A stretch of 64,000 nucleotides of DNA, taken from Chalara sp. BL73. Its lineage: Eukaryota; Ascomycota; Leotiomycetes; Helotiales. The position numbers were made by a program, and so were the translations under genes. Position 1 is the stretch's first letter. The number at the start of each line of letters is the position of its first letter. The notes beneath the pieces were generated by a model that saw only the letters and a program-made list of their open reading frames with translations, did no database searches and was not told the DNA's origin. The DNA lies in the NCBI GenBank assembly GCA_918026815.1, contig CAKJVC010000012.1, positions 1,736,001 to 1,800,000 of the forward strand. Reading direction: 5' to 3'. Below, piece after piece: positions 1-10,873 of this stretch.

Positions 1-2
1 AG

Positions 3-572
3 AGAATCCAAGGAGAAGAGTTATCAAAATCATGGGAAAACATGTCTAAAAATTCAATAGAGAGTATTCTCGCGCAGTTGGAAAAGATCTTCCGACAGTT
101 GCGCGCGTTAAAACCTCCAGGCACCGGCGTGGAAAGCTGTGTTGGAGGCTCCCTGTACGACTCGCGTATACCTCGTGGAAGCCCACGTTTTGGTCCGTTC
201 AAGTCCATTCAAGAATTTCATTCCTGGCTCAGGCAAGATTTAACACCCGAATGTCTCAAAGATCGGCAACGGGATCAAGACTGGCACGACCTCCAGCATA
301 TGTTGAGCGTACAGGATGGGCCGTGGCCTCTGCCAACTTTCTCACACGGCGATCTAAATCCATGCAATATCATTGTTCGTGGGGGCACTGTGGCTGGAAT
401 CATTGACTGGGAATTCTCTGGATGGTATCCACATTATTGGGAATATACTTCGGCCTGGTTTGGCAATGCTACGAGAACAGAATGGCAGGGCTTACTTGAC
501 AAAGTGCTTGACCGCCCACAGCCCGAGGTGTTCAAGATGGAAGAAGTTCACAATAAATGGTGGGGAGAATAA
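3..572 (+). CDS. APH-like phosphotransferase, C-terminal part (5' end outside window)
   Basis: Resembles the aminoglycoside phosphotransferase (APH) family of kinase-like folds, which is much expanded in fungi; the substrate is unknown. The reading frame is open from base 3 and begins mid-protein with RIQGEELSKSW, typical of the hinge region of this family, so the true start lies left of the window; the ATG at 42 is internal. Visible motifs are SHGDLNPCNI (catalytic loop, HGD.x4.N) and GIIDWEFSGWYPHYWEY (metal-binding IDWE and the following helix). It ends normally at TAA. Both catalytic motifs are intact, so it may be functional. The family call is confident; a role in antibiotic resistance should not be inferred. 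Confidence 0.8.
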   Translation, partial: RIQGEELSKSWENMSKNSIESILAQLEKIFRQLRALKPPGTGVESCVGGSLYDSRIPRGSPRFGPFKSIQEFHSWLRQDLTPECLKDRQRDQDWHDLQHMLSVQDGPWPLPTFSHGDLNPCNIIVRGGTVAGIIDWEFSGWYPHYWEYTSAWFGNATRTEWQGLLDKVLDRPQPEVFKMEEVHNKWWGE

Positions 573-670
573 ACCTCCGAATTATTGTTCACGTCACGAA
601 ACAACGGACGACACTCTTTCCCATCACAGGTCGACAACCACCCTCCTCAGACATGTATGGTTACTAGCTC

Positions 671-1240
671 CTACGGTACAATTTCCTTGTTCTCAAGCAT
701 ATCCCATGTCGGCTTCGATTTCAACAAATCCGCAGCAGATTGATAGCGACCAGCAGCAGTCTTGTCTCCTACGTACTGTCTCGCAAGAGCTTCGATCTTC
801 GGCCAATTCAGCTCTGCGATGCCGACACACTTCCCATCTTTCGCAATCTCAGCCAGCGCACTTGCGATCCAAGTATGACACCTCCAGTTCGAATCGCCCT
901 GCACAACTGGGAGCTATCGAAAGAGTCGAATAAGGCGCTGCTCGTCTTCGATTTTAGCAATAAGGATGCGTGCTAAGAGGCTGTTAGTGGTTCGGACGGT
1001 CTCTAATGGGATTTCTTCATATTTCCAGCCGAGAGGGGAGTTTTTAACGTGGTAACGTGCGCCTGGTATCACATCTTTAGTCTCTGCTTTTGGACCAATC
1101 AGAAAACCCCAGTGATATCCAAAAAGGTCAGAATATGTTAAGAAAGACTCAACGGTGCAGCTATCTCACCTGCGTTCCTCGTTGTTCACAACGCCGCTAG
1201 GATACAAGGCGATATACGGTCGAGATTTGTTGGAAGGCAT
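671..1240 (-). pseudogene. DUF6914-like fungal protein, nonsense-mutated
   Basis: Read on the minus strand, it starts at ATG 1240 with a short exon (MPSNKSRPYIALYPSGVV..), then an interval that looks like an intron, then GYHWGFLIGPK and a long segment ending LENKEIVP. I recognise this layout as a fungal family of unknown function (DUF6914-like, recalled from memory). In the long segment an in-frame TAG at 914-916 falls between LIRLFR and LPVVQGD, and the other residues keep the expected frame on both sides. The presumed splice acceptor before GYHWG reads TTTTTGG instead of an AG. Two lesions make it a likely pseudogene. Alternative: only the distal half from an internal ATG at 904 is translated. 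Confidence 0.55.
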
Positions 1241-2540
1241 ATTGTTGTAGCGTGGACCAAGGATGAATGAAAGAGCAGCGAAGATGGATCTCACAAAATG
1301 AAGCAGTAAACAATGGGTAGCGATAACTTGTACATTTTATACAATGTTTTAATTTGACAGAAATAGCATCAAAGTTCTGTAGAGTTTGATCAACATGCAC
1401 GCGATCTGCTATCATCTCAGGCGCTTCTATTGTCTCATAATTCGAGCGCGTAAACCCTCAAGGGGCGGTAGAGGGTTTACCAATCACAGTCCTGAGACGA
1501 AACATTAAGCGCCGACCAGGCCACATGCTTGAATAGTCCATGCGACATGTTTAAGCGGACTCGTGGCAGACATTTCTGGGACAATTTTAGATAAGGAAAG
1601 ACTTTTGCTGCCAGTGAGAATCAGCATTTCTGCTGGTTTGACTACTGTGGGAGTAGGAACTTTGCGGTTGCCGTGACAGCATTGACGTCTATGCTAGAAT
1701 TGCTGCTCGGCTTGTTGGCGGCAAGTCTCGAGGTCTTGTTGTTTGTTTCCGAGCAGTACCCTCGGAAAACGTGGAGCTCGCGGTCTGGCCATCTGGGGTT
1801 TGAAGTTGTCACTTCCTGTTCTCTGGAGCACACATAACCTATATTAGCCGAGCTCTCGGAGCGCCTCGTGTATATATAGCCTGCTCTCCTCAGGCTCCTC
1901 TTCCTTCCCTTAGCTATAGATTCTTGTATGATACCACCGTTGCCCTCTGTATCTGTAGATCCACAGGGCGCGTCGTGACAAAGATACGATATATAAAACC
2001 ATCGCATTTCGTTCTCACTAAGATTCTTTATTAGATCAGTGGTAATTAAATCATACATAGAGGGCGTGATACGGTGGCGTTGCGCTAGCGAAGCCAGTAA
2101 CTGGCTGTCCCCCATCGATGAGTTGCACATCAATTGCGCTATACATTTTGTTCTCAGTGTCATTCCGATCGAGCTGTTTAGAGATATTGTTTTATAATTC
2201 TGGCCATGTCACATAATTAGCAATATAGAACTTTCTCGTAAGGAAAGGAAGAATGAGTATTAACTATGATTGTATATTACAATAGCATTCCCCTTTTCTG
2301 ACTCGGTTGATAAAATATATATAAGCGAGAAGCTAAATTCATCTATGTAGCAGCTATTTCTAAAGTACATCAGTTGCATTAAGACCAGCTACGTAGAATA
2401 TTCAATAACATTTAAACAACAGAAAGCTTTCCCAGATTAATATTCGATAATGAAGTTTAAACGCGTACGTATATAATTAATATCAGTCTTGTAGCACCCA
2501 GCAATAGTGTAAAAACATAGTTGTTAACTGCGGGATTCTA
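1241..2540. other. Gene-poor stretch
   Basis: About 1.3 kb with no recognisable gene. The only open frame of note, minus strand 1642-2163, has no family resemblance, and part of it overlaps a block shared with 56.8 kb (see 2070-2215). The sequence is AT-rich after 2200. I see no RNA gene. Confidence 0.5.
2070..2215 (+). repeat. Block shared with 56815-56970
   Basis: About 150 bases align with 56815-56970 in the same orientation, including GGCGTTGCGCTAG, ACATCAATTGCGCT, GACATTCCGATC / TCATTCCGATC and AATTAGCAAATA-like ends. At 56.8 kb the + strand is an open frame; here that frame holds several stops, so this looks like the more decayed copy. Both copies lie near WD40-containing sequence. The identity of the block is unknown. 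Confidence 0.6.
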
Positions 2541-3005
2541 CTACAGTGTGCCGGTAGGCACGTCCCAGAGCCGCACCGTATTATCGTCCGATACCGACGC
2601 TAGCAGCCTCGAGTTGAGCGAGAAGGCCACTAAGTAGACACTGCCGCAGTGCTCAAACGTCTGCGGGAGCTCGAACGTTTGCTGTAGCGCGCCGGTAGCC
2701 GTGTCCCAGAGCTGTACCGTCTCATCATGCGGCGCCGACGCCAGCAACCTCGAGTCGGGCGAGAAGACTACTGAGTAGAGGCGGCTCGGGAGATCGAACG
2801 TCTGCTGTAGCGTGCCGGTAGCCGTGTCCCAGAGCTGTACTGTCCCGCCGTACGATGCCGACACTAGCAGCTTCGAGTCGGGAGAAAAGGCATCTGAGAA
2901 GACGCGGTTCGGGGGCTCGAGCGTCTGCTGTATCGCGCCGGTGGCTACGTCCCAGAGCCGCACCATCCCATCGTTCGACGCCGACGCAAGCAGCCTCGAG
3001 TCCAC
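2541..3005 (-). pseudogene. WD40-repeat fragment
   Basis: The minus strand encodes about four degenerate WD40 units: motifs MVRLWDVATG, TVQLWDTATG (twice) and TVRLWDVPTG, each preceded by FSPDSKLLVSAS-type strands, spaced about 40 residues. The unit matches the beta-propeller of NACHT-WD40 NLR proteins, one of which lies at 53.5-56.7 kb, but these units are more divergent from each other. No NACHT domain precedes it. Upstream, at about 3010-3060, lies a short CAGCTACAG-type minisatellite. The fragment ends in a stop after GTL. It is probably a relic of an NLR gene. Confidence 0.7.
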
Positions 3006-3730
3006 AGGCTTGCAGTTACAGCAGCTACAGGCTTACAGCTACTATGAGGGCAGGACATAATATACCAAAAGAAAGCTTGAGGCTTCTCTACTAGTTTCCG
3101 TGACCAGCAGAATCTCCTGGAGCCGTGTACGGGAAGGAATTTATGTCACGCGAAGTACATTCTAGAATTTCAGCGGCTGACTCTTGTAATTACAGGGATA
3201 CCAGGTGTTTCTATACTTTGCGCGAGAGAGCATATTTGCATTAACATGGAGCGTATGGACGTCAGTCGACGAAATAATGAGAAATCAAAGCGATTATATA
3301 CACAACTCAATCCTACACCTCAGAACACCTGGAGACCTGCTAATGCAGGAGACTGAGATCTCCTCGCGGAAAATTCGGCCCTCTTTCTGGACGCTCCGAA
3401 ACGTGAGCAGACGATTCTTGTAACAGAAAGAAAAGCTCCTATTCCAAGGCGAATATTGAAGAGGCTTTTTCTGGTTCCCATCGGAGTGATTGTCGACGAA
3501 CTCTCTTCTCCTCGCACCCACGCTAGCAAGGAAGGAGCATGCTTTATGGGGAAATGGCTGAGAGGATACCCAGGCGACAAGCATGTCGTATGCTTCGTTG
3601 GAATGGAGACGTGAACTGTTGAAGCTGTTGCTTATCAGAATGTGTCATTGGTGATCTGATGAGTCACGAACTGAAATACGTCGCCACCAATGCTCCGAAG
3701 AATTCTTTGGCGTATCTGCCGAAGAACACC
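3006..3730. other. Intergenic, minisatellite remnant at 3008-3045
   Basis: Bases 3008-3045 hold CAGTTACAGCAGCTACAGGC-type units also seen at 13.2 and 50.3-51.1 kb, so this is probably a remnant of that LTR family. The rest (3060-3730) has overlapping minus-strand frames of under 100 codons with no recognisable motif. I make no gene call. Confidence 0.4.
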
Positions 3731-3964
3731 TGTTGAAATAGAAAGAGTCATGTGGCCTTCAGAGAGTGTATGGCAAACGAGTGTCAATTGCTGAAGGTTG
3801 TAGAACCTCAAATCTACAGAACAAATCTATCTACTTATAGATGTGATATACGCAAGGCATACGTAGAACTGATTCACCATCAGTTCTACAATACGTATGC
3901 GCATACGCATACGCACACGCACACGTATAGCTAGGCATGATCCTTAGACCTAGCCAGTTCAACA
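3731..3964 (+). mobile_element. Solo LTR, family 1, copy 1
   Basis: Begins TGTTGAA and ends TTCAACA, the terminal inverted dinucleotide pattern of an LTR. It is flanked by a 5-bp target duplication ACACC (3726-3730 and 3965-3969). The body matches copies at 4487-4697 and 19197-19390 (GTGGCCTTCAGAGAGT, CAATTGCTGAAGGTT). It contains a (CATACG/CACACG)n microsatellite at 3898-3935. No internal retrotransposon sequence accompanies it. Confidence 0.85.
3898..3935 (+). repeat. (CATACG/CACACG)n microsatellite
   Basis: Short hexamer-like run GCATACGCATACGCACACG inside solo LTR copy 1. The equivalent position of copy 2 instead has an 11-bp tandem (GTGCCTACARG, about four units, 4620-4665). So this LTR family has a variable tandem-repeat slot. 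Confidence 0.75.
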
Positions 3965-4486
3965 ACACCGCCAATCCGCAGATACGAAGCATACGACCAT
4001 AGCTGTCTGGGTCACTAGCTAGAAGTTGCTGGAGGGTAGCACGGATGTTGGTAAGCCCAGGGAAGAAGATGTCTAATATTGATACCGGGCTCAATGGGAG
4101 TGGCTGACTTGGCAGAGAATAGACACTGTTGTGAGCAGCCATTGCAGGACGTGTTGTGGGCGAGCAGCAAGGCAAATGGTCGATGGTAGGATAGAATGCT
4201 GGTCTGAGTCTAGTGAAGCTGTGGCCTGATATAGAAGTGAGTCTGTCCTTGAGGGTAAGAGGTGATTTATGCCTTTATATATTCATTGGTTTTCGTATCA
4301 TTGTCCGCAACGGAGGTCTATTTTTGCGCGGCCAACGCGGGACAGTCGATTAAGGAAGTTTATTCCGTTGTCCTCTGGATGGACCGGTGGCCTACGGTTG
4401 CAGCATGATGTGTTGGTTCTTTGGGCGATCAGGTTGGCTTCGTTGATTTATTATAGAGTAGTGTGGGGAAGGCAAAACATTGATGT

Positions 4487-4697
4487 TGTTGAAAATAGTC
4501 ACGTGGCCTTCAGAGAGTATAGGGCAAACGAGTATCAATTGCTGAAGGTTATAGAACTCAAACTACAGGAGAGAATCCTTCTACTTATAGGCGTGATACC
4601 CACATGTCAACACACTGATGCCTACCGGTGCCTACAAGTGCCTACAGGTGCCTACAATAGACTTTAGGCATGGTCCTTAGATCTAACCTGTTCAACA
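4487..4697 (+). mobile_element. Solo LTR, family 1, copy 2
   Basis: TGTTGAA..TTCAACA ends with a perfect 5-bp target duplication GATGT (4482-4486, 4698-4702). The body is close to copies at 3731 and 19197. An internal tandem of GTGCCTACAGG-like units lies at 4620-4665. Confidence 0.88.
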
Positions 4698-4702
4698 GAT
4701 GT

Positions 4703-5693
4703 GGCATTGATAGCGTTCAGACCTTGGATATTGTTGGAGGAAGAGTTTATGGCGTATTGATTGTGCAGTTCTCCAAAATTGGAACATAATCATGCTGGCT
4801 TTATAGGCTCATAATACAGATAACAGAAGGAGAAACAAAGCCTTGGAGTTCTTCACAGATGATTTCTTTCAACGAATAAAGTCAGTCAAATGAATGAAGT
4901 GGAATGAGTGGAGTGATATTAGTGAATTGAAATGAATGAAGTGGAAGTTGATAACATCTGAATGCCGAAGGCACAGCTGGCCAACTGACTAATTTCTGCG
5001 TGATATGGTACCATTATTTCCTTCTTGTACCACTGCTGGGATACGATGCTGGAGATTGTGCCCCATGCTGAGGTAAGGGCCGAATCTCTTCGAGAAAATG
5101 AGTCCGAAGAGTTGGGTATGGTCAGCAGACGCTACTCTGGGCGGCCTCTCGTTTTGTTGCAAATCCGAGCTGGACATAGATTGTTGGGCTTCGTAGTGTG
5201 GACTTGTGATTATGGGGATCTTAGGGACTATCGCCTATATAAAATTAACGGATGTATCAACTGTATGATGATGAGGCTTATCTGTACTCGCCTTAGATGG
5301 ATGTGCAAGCGTGGGGTTGCCGCAAATGAAGACGAGAGTTTGAGTCTGCGAAATGCTGGGACGGGCAGAGTGAGGTTGCCTATTTGCGCAAATGCCGAAG
5401 GTGAAGTTCGAGTTTTCGTAAGTCAGAAGGCACTCTTAACGACTTTGGTAGAATATACTGAGTGCGACGGTTGGAATGAGGTAGGATAAAGGCGTCCGGC
5501 GACGGAAAAAGTGAACCTGATGAAATAAGTCGTGGGTTGAAAAGCTGATGTATGACGGAAGATACGGCGCAACAGCTGCTACTCAGTATAGGGTGGGATG
5601 AAGTCTATTGGCGGAGGAGGGCGAAGCTGGTCGGGCAGAATAACTGAGTCATCGTTGTCGCTTAGAAACAGCCTTGGATAGTGTCTGATCTCT
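4703..5693. other. Unassigned, with a GAATGAAGTG-type simple repeat
   Basis: Bases about 4868-4948 carry a degenerate tandem of GAATGAAGTGGAATGAGTGG-like units. A + frame at 5025-5489 is open for 154 codons but shows no recognisable domain and lies in repeat-rich DNA. No gene is called. Confidence 0.4.
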
Positions 5694-7162
5694 TTGCCTG
5701 CAATTCAAGAGGTTAATGATGTTATTTATTTGCAGAGAAGAAATTCTGGTTTGCAAATAGTGGGGCTCGATACCATGTGGTTTGCTCAGCAACTCGATGA
5801 TGGCCGAATCATATTCCACCTTCAGCAGATAGTGTTTGTATCACTCTCTGTGATACTTCGTATTGATGACTTGCAATTGCTTAAGTCGGTTACCCACGGG
5901 GCACGTAGCACCGCCATCTCAGCGCAGTGCTATATATGCTCGTTGCAGGTGGTTGACTTGTTCTTAATTGTTCTAAGTGCTAATCTACGTACGAGTGCTA
6001 TAATACATCCATGTGGTCCGTGCGTCGCGGTGTGTGCTATTCACTCATACCAACAGATAGAAAAGGCTCGCCGTGAGTTCAACTTAGGCGGTGGCATCAT
6101 TTTCGAGAACCATGCCAACACCCTCAGTGATAGCAACGAAGAGGTCCGCGAAAGTCCGCAAAATCTCCGTATCTCGACCAAAGAACAAGCTTTAAGCTCG
6201 AATACGAAACCGAGAAATATCGATCAGATTCGTGTATACAAGGAGGCAGATGGCACACGGAGCCTGTGTATGGTCGTGGAATACAAATCGTCTCACAAGC
6301 TGTCGGCCTTCAATCTACGGGCTGGACTTTTGCGAGCTGACAACGGGTCTATAAATATTCCGGAGGTTGTTATCAATCGGATTATAATACCGACCGATCC
6401 AGAGGAGAAGTTTGTGTACCACTCTGAGTAGCTCACGGCAGCAGCTCTAACCCAAACGTATGCATGTATGATTGGAAATGGCCTCAGGTACAGCAAATTG
6501 GCTACAGGAGAAGCCGGCTTTTCCCTCCAGGTCAAGAAGGGTGAGCCAAATACGCCCTATTACCACCTCGCAGAACCTAACATCGAAGCCGAAACGCAGA
6601 GCGAAGTCGAGATTTTACTTTGTCGTTCTGCAGTAAGCCAGTCCTTAACGTTCTGCTTAATGGCACTGGACTCGAGGCCTCGCAGCCAAAAGCGGCGAAA
6701 TTACGCGCTAAAGACTGGCTGCAGGGCTGTGATCGATCACGAAGCAATCTTGCGACAGATACCCGCTGAAAAGAAGACCTTGACTCCCCATCCTCAGTAT
6801 TTTATGGGCGAATCTATCCTTTCAAGCGGTCGCCCGTAATGTCGAGACCCGGGAAGTCATGGAAGTCACGCAAGTCATGGAAGACAAGAAATAGTTGTGG
6901 CTCTGTAATAATTGTGCATGAGGACTCACAGAGTCCGTCTGGCTTATCGGATAAGACCTCAGACTTCGAAACACCAAGCAAGCAAAAAGCTCGTACGCGC
7001 TAGCCTGGTACTGGACAGATGCGTTCTGCCAAAGCATCACAAGCGGCTGAAAAGAGCAATGTCCGCCACCGACACTACCGCACACAATCCTGCTTATTAT
7101 GGCTTGTACGAAAACGTCCCTTGGACGATGCTTATCTAAATGTCAACATACATCGTACTCAT
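5694..7162 (+). pseudogene. Fungal kinase-family-like protein, LTR-interrupted and nonsense-mutated
   Basis: The protein stretch DQIRVYKEADGTRSL..VVEYKSSHKLSAFNL, then IPTDPEEKFVYHSE, LTAAALTQTYACMI, PYYHLAEP and CLLWLVRKRPLDDAYLN resembles the N-terminal region of a large fungal family, some members of which carry a C-terminal protein-kinase-like domain (family recalled from memory). Two lesions are seen. Solo LTR 5833-6055 is inserted within the coding region, and a TAG at 6429-6431 separates YHSE from LTAAA with the frame unchanged. The distal part (6840-7162) is in shifted frames. The kinase domain itself is absent; sequence from about 7160 belongs to a transposon. It is clearly a relic; the family name is only moderately sure. 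Confidence 0.5.
5833..6055 (+). mobile_element. Solo LTR, family 2 (copy A), inserted in frame
   Basis: Starts TGTTTGTATCAC, ends TCATACCAACA, and is flanked by the 5-bp duplication GATAG (5828-5832, 6056-6060). Related copies lie at 26502-26726 (most similar), 16890-17264, 46476-46605 and fragments. The inserted length including one duplication is 228 nt (76 codons) and it has no stop in the host frame. Confidence 0.88.
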
Positions 7163-8137
7163 TGTTGTAAGCCACTTGGAAAGCAAGATACCAAGAACTA
7201 GGATTGTAGGCGTGCTGAATTTGAATAGCATCAATATAAATAGGCAATAGACGCTTCGTATAATACTTTGAGTCATATGATTGCCAGAAACTTTCTTTTC
7301 AACTGTATGTGGCTTCAGACCCTCCCATTCTTTCAATATTTCTTGATATTCAGCTTCAGATTCAGTCGTCAGGCGGCGGCGTGGCTTAGAAAGCATAGGA
7401 GGGCGCTCAGTAGTGTCCTCTTCGTCGTTATAAAACTTAATTTCTCTGCTTTACCACGCCAGGAGATCCAAGCAGCAACATGAAAGGCTATACCTTGTCT
7501 TTCCTCCTTTTCCATAATATTCTCGTCGTCATATCGGTGCCTTTCTTCTCGCAAGACTTCTCTTACACGCTGCAACGTAGGATCAACATATGCCTCGTCC
7601 GTAAAGCAAATATATCTCCAATAATCGTCAATTGTATCGTCCTTATGCTCAGCACCATATGCTTTGCGGCGCTCCTTTTTGTTTTTGGCTGAAACTTTCT
7701 TTTTAACAAGGGCCATTTTATACCTGCGAGCGTTCCGTGTATGCTCTTTCGATTTCCGTTGCAATTGGTGCTTCTGAACAGGTATATCATGGAATTGTAT
7801 TTGGGCTTTGTAAAGCTGATCTCGGACTGGATTTTGCTTCGGATCCACGAGCATTTTGCACATAGACTAGTGGCCATGACTTCATTCCAAGCCTTTCAGA
7901 TAACTTCCGTGTTCTGCACATCGCCAGATAGCCTAAATTCCTTCTCTGCTTTAGTCAATATCTGCCGATACTTTCTCCAACTTTTTCATCAAAGCAAATC
8001 TGACTAACCAGCTTCGTGGAATGATTGTGGTCGTATGCGTCCAAAAAGCGCATCCTTTTTCGTGTAGTAGCTGGATAGCCTTTCTCAGGCCCTGGGAGAG
8101 GTGTAAAATGGTCTTCTGCGCGCGTGTTTGGTGCCAT
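7160..8137 (-). pseudogene. Tc1/mariner-type DDE transposase, decayed and 3'-truncated
   Basis: The minus strand starts at ATG 8137 with MAPNTRAEDHFTPLPGPEKG, an N-terminus I recognise from fungal Tc1-like transposases. Homology continues through MCKMLVDPKQNPVRDQ and KKKVSAKNK to the first catalytic block ICFTDEAYVDPT, then GIAFHVAAWISWRGKAEKL, PRRRLTTESEAEYQ and GNHMTQ, and after a 1-nt shift YYTKRLLPIYIDAIQ. Several stops lie between 8000 and 7870. The expected second block (DNDPSHG-like) and the third acidic residue are missing, so the copy is truncated at about 7160, where the neighbouring pseudogene ends. No convincing terminal inverted repeats were found. Non-functional. Confidence 0.75.
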
Positions 8138-8372
8138 ATTGAGTTATTAAGGTGTTGTTTCCAATTGATCGCGATGGCGATTTTGGTATTTTCGCTTAGA
8201 TAAGCGGTCCCAACGAATCTTGACACCCACTGGTGACACAGAGAAAAGCAATAAGCACCAGGGATGTGTGATGCCTTTCGCGACTTCCTGCCCGACATCC
8301 CTACTGTCCACAACTCAACATCGCGGTCACATATTATCCTTGCTTGCCTGGAAGCTTCTATGATAGCACAGT

Positions 8373-10673
8373 ATGAGTACTAGGATGGACAACAACAACT
8401 CAGACACCCGGCAGAGTGTCATTGAAGCGGACGACCAGAATGAAGAAAACGGGGAGATGGAGCGAAGTTTTACGTTGCGCGCCCTGCTTACTGGACTCTT
8501 CCTTGGTATTCTTGTCAATCTCTCGAACACCTACTATGGACTTCGAATTGGTGCTGGCAGTCAAATGTCTATGGTTTCCGGACTTTTGGGATATGCTGGT
8601 TTTAAATTGTTTGCAAAACGCACCGCAGTACGGTTTACTGCTGCTGAAAATGTTCTGGTTATCAGTGTGGCTACAGCTACAGGGTGCATGCCAGTCACTG
8701 CTGGTTTCATTGGTATAATTCCAGCACTTGAGTATTTGATCGGTCCAGAGGAGAATGGCCCACTGCATTTAAATTGGAAGAGCCTCGTGCTGTGGTCAAT
8801 AGGCCTTTGCTTCTTTGGTCTCATTTTCGCTTCACTGCTTCGGGATCATTTCGTTATACGAGAGAAACTGCCGTGGCCAGGACCGAAAGCAAATGCTCAC
8901 CTTATTAACACTCTTTACCGCAGGTCTCCAAGATCTTCAGCATCTCCTAATAGCAGCTCGGCTTCGAGACTGTTGGTTGGAGCTAGGAGAGAGGAGTATA
9001 TCGGTCTCTCTTCTAGCGAGGAACCTTTACTTCCGCGTGGGAATGACTTCGAGTGGAAGCTTAGGATGAACAGTCTTTTCAAAGGGGCTACTATTTCTGG
9101 AATCATTGTATGTCTCTTACTAAACCCCTTCTCTTTTTCTTGACATATGCTGATGCCATTACCTTTATTTATAGACCATCTTCATGTATTTCGTACCAAT
9201 ATTCCATGCGATGCCTATTTTTGGACTTCGAGCCGCGAACAAATGGTTTTGGACTTTGGACATTTCCCCTGGTTTCTTCGGCCAAGGCATGATTACAGGT
9301 CCCGTTATTCCTTTACATATGCTTGCTGGTGCTATTGTCGGATGGGGGATATTGTCACCATACGCTAAACACCGAGGTTGGGCACCTGGCAAGGTTGAAG
9401 ACTGGGAAACAGGGTCGAGAGGATGGATCATATGGGTCAGCCTAGCAGCACTGTTAGCGGACGCTTCAGTGAAACTTGCATGGTTTCTGATTCGGCCATT
9501 TTGGAAACAATATATTGCCGGTGGCTATTTGCCAAATCGGTTGATAACACCTCCTAAAATAATTGGCCGACATCCGGAAACACAACCTCATAGGGTCGAG
9601 TACGTTGCTGTACCGCTTGAAATGCAGGACGAGTCGGAGACACCCCAATATTACATCACGCGAGGCTCAGGATGGTTGCCGAGCATACAGTCCGAATCAT
9701 ACAACGAAGCTTATCAGTTACCTCAAGATCCTCTCTCATCACGAGTGCTTGGGCTAGGTTTCTTAGTCTCTACTATCATTTGCGCCTTAGTAATACATTT
9801 CATCTTTGGAAATATCATACCGTGGTACTACACTATTTTAGCAATAGCTATATCACTTCCAATGGCAATTGTAGGTATACGATCACTCGCGGAAACGGAT
9901 TATAATCCGGAAAGCGCTTTAGGTATGTTCTCTGAGAAATGATTAGAAACCCCGCTTATACCCGAACCTATAGTCTCGCAGTTAATTTTTGCATCACTAA
10001 TATCTCATTCTAATCCAAACGGAATCATTATTAATCTTTTATCCGCAGCCGTAGCTCAAGCAAGTGCGAATCAAGCCGGTGAACTTTCATATGACTTCAA
10101 AGTCGGGAGTCTTGTTGGAGCTCGATCCGAAGCGCAACTTCATGGGCAAATTATTGGGTCACTTTTTGGTGCGCTTATATCATGTGGTATATACAAGCTT
10201 TATGCCTCTCAGTATCCTATACCCGGAACTCTTTTCAGGGTCCCTTCGTCGTTCCTTGTCCTTAGCACAGCGAGATTAGTGATGGGCAAGGGACTGCCGG
10301 ACGGTGTTGCGCCTTTTGCTATTGGGGCTGCAATGCTCTCAATGCTGGTTACAGTAATTAAAATGCGATACGCAACTCAATGGTGGCAAAAGCTGGTTCC
10401 AAGCGGGGTGTCGTTTGCTATTGGTAAGAACATCTTGAATACTGGCCACGTGTAATACGAAACTAATCTTTCCGAGGAATTTACAACATGCCATCTTTTA
10501 CGCTCGCCCGTGCTGCTGGAGGAGTTTTTTTCTGGGCTTATAAGCGACGCAATAAAGGTCAGAAGGGCAATATTATAGTTATAGCAAGTGGATTGGTTCT
10601 GGGCGAGTCTGTAGCAAGCCTTATTAGCCTTGCCCTGACAGCATTGCAGGCTCCTCAGTTTGGGGGGAGATAA
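8373..10673 (+). CDS. OPT-family oligopeptide transporter
   Basis: Proton-coupled oligopeptide transporter of the plasma membrane (OPT superfamily, YSL-like branch). Four exons, 8373-9107, 9175-9922, 9974-10423 and 10477-10673, join in phase to 2130 nt (709 aa) with GT-AG introns. Features: ERSFTLRALLTGLFLGILV and NTYYGLRIGAGSQMSM near the start, ENVLVISVATATGCMP, then SPGFFGQGMITGPVIPLHM and GAIVGWGILSP mid-protein, NQAGELSYDFKVGSLVGA, and SFTLARAAGGVFFW near the end. About 12-14 hydrophobic segments are present, with a charged loop at residues 185-235 (SSSASRLL, SSSEEPLLPRG). ATG 8373 gives the expected acidic cytosolic N-terminus. No lesion seen. An LTR abuts the stop codon, so the original 3' UTR has been displaced. 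Confidence 0.9.
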
Positions 10674-10675
10674 AC

Positions 10676-10868
10676 TGTTGGAATGCATGTACATAGTTTC
10701 ACGCGTTCCATAAGATGGTTCAGATCACGAGGATTATGGGTCTTCTACCACTATCTAACTGCCTGGCAATAGGCCGTAGCTTAGAATCAATCAAGAGTAT
10801 CAGAGCCACACCAGCAAGAACGTAGTCACAGCTACTACGTCTTTTGCTACGTGGTAGGTATTCCAACA
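10676..10868 (-). mobile_element. Solo LTR at the OPT stop codon
   Basis: Ends TGTTGGAAT..ATTCCAACA with a perfect 5-bp duplication TAAAC (10671-10675 and 10869-10873). The left copy of the duplication contains the TAA stop of the transporter. The left 30 bases match the ends of family-2 elements at 17109 and 19531. Orientation is assigned from that match. Confidence 0.87.
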
Positions 10869-10873
10869 TAAAC

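Noticed and set aside
1642..2163. A 173-codon minus-strand frame
   Set aside because: No domain recognised, and part of it is the repeat block shared with 56.8 kb, whose homologous reading is on the other strand.
2812..3094. Plus-strand frames opposite the WD40 fragment at 2.5-3.0 kb
   Set aside because: Same reasoning: the coding signal (RLWD units) is on the minus strand.
7119..8213. Possible terminal inverted repeats of the Tc1-type relic around GCTTATCTAA (7130 and 8200)
   Set aside because: Only about ten bases match well, and the left site lies within sequence that reads as part of the neighbouring relic (LDDAYLNVNIHR); not convincing.
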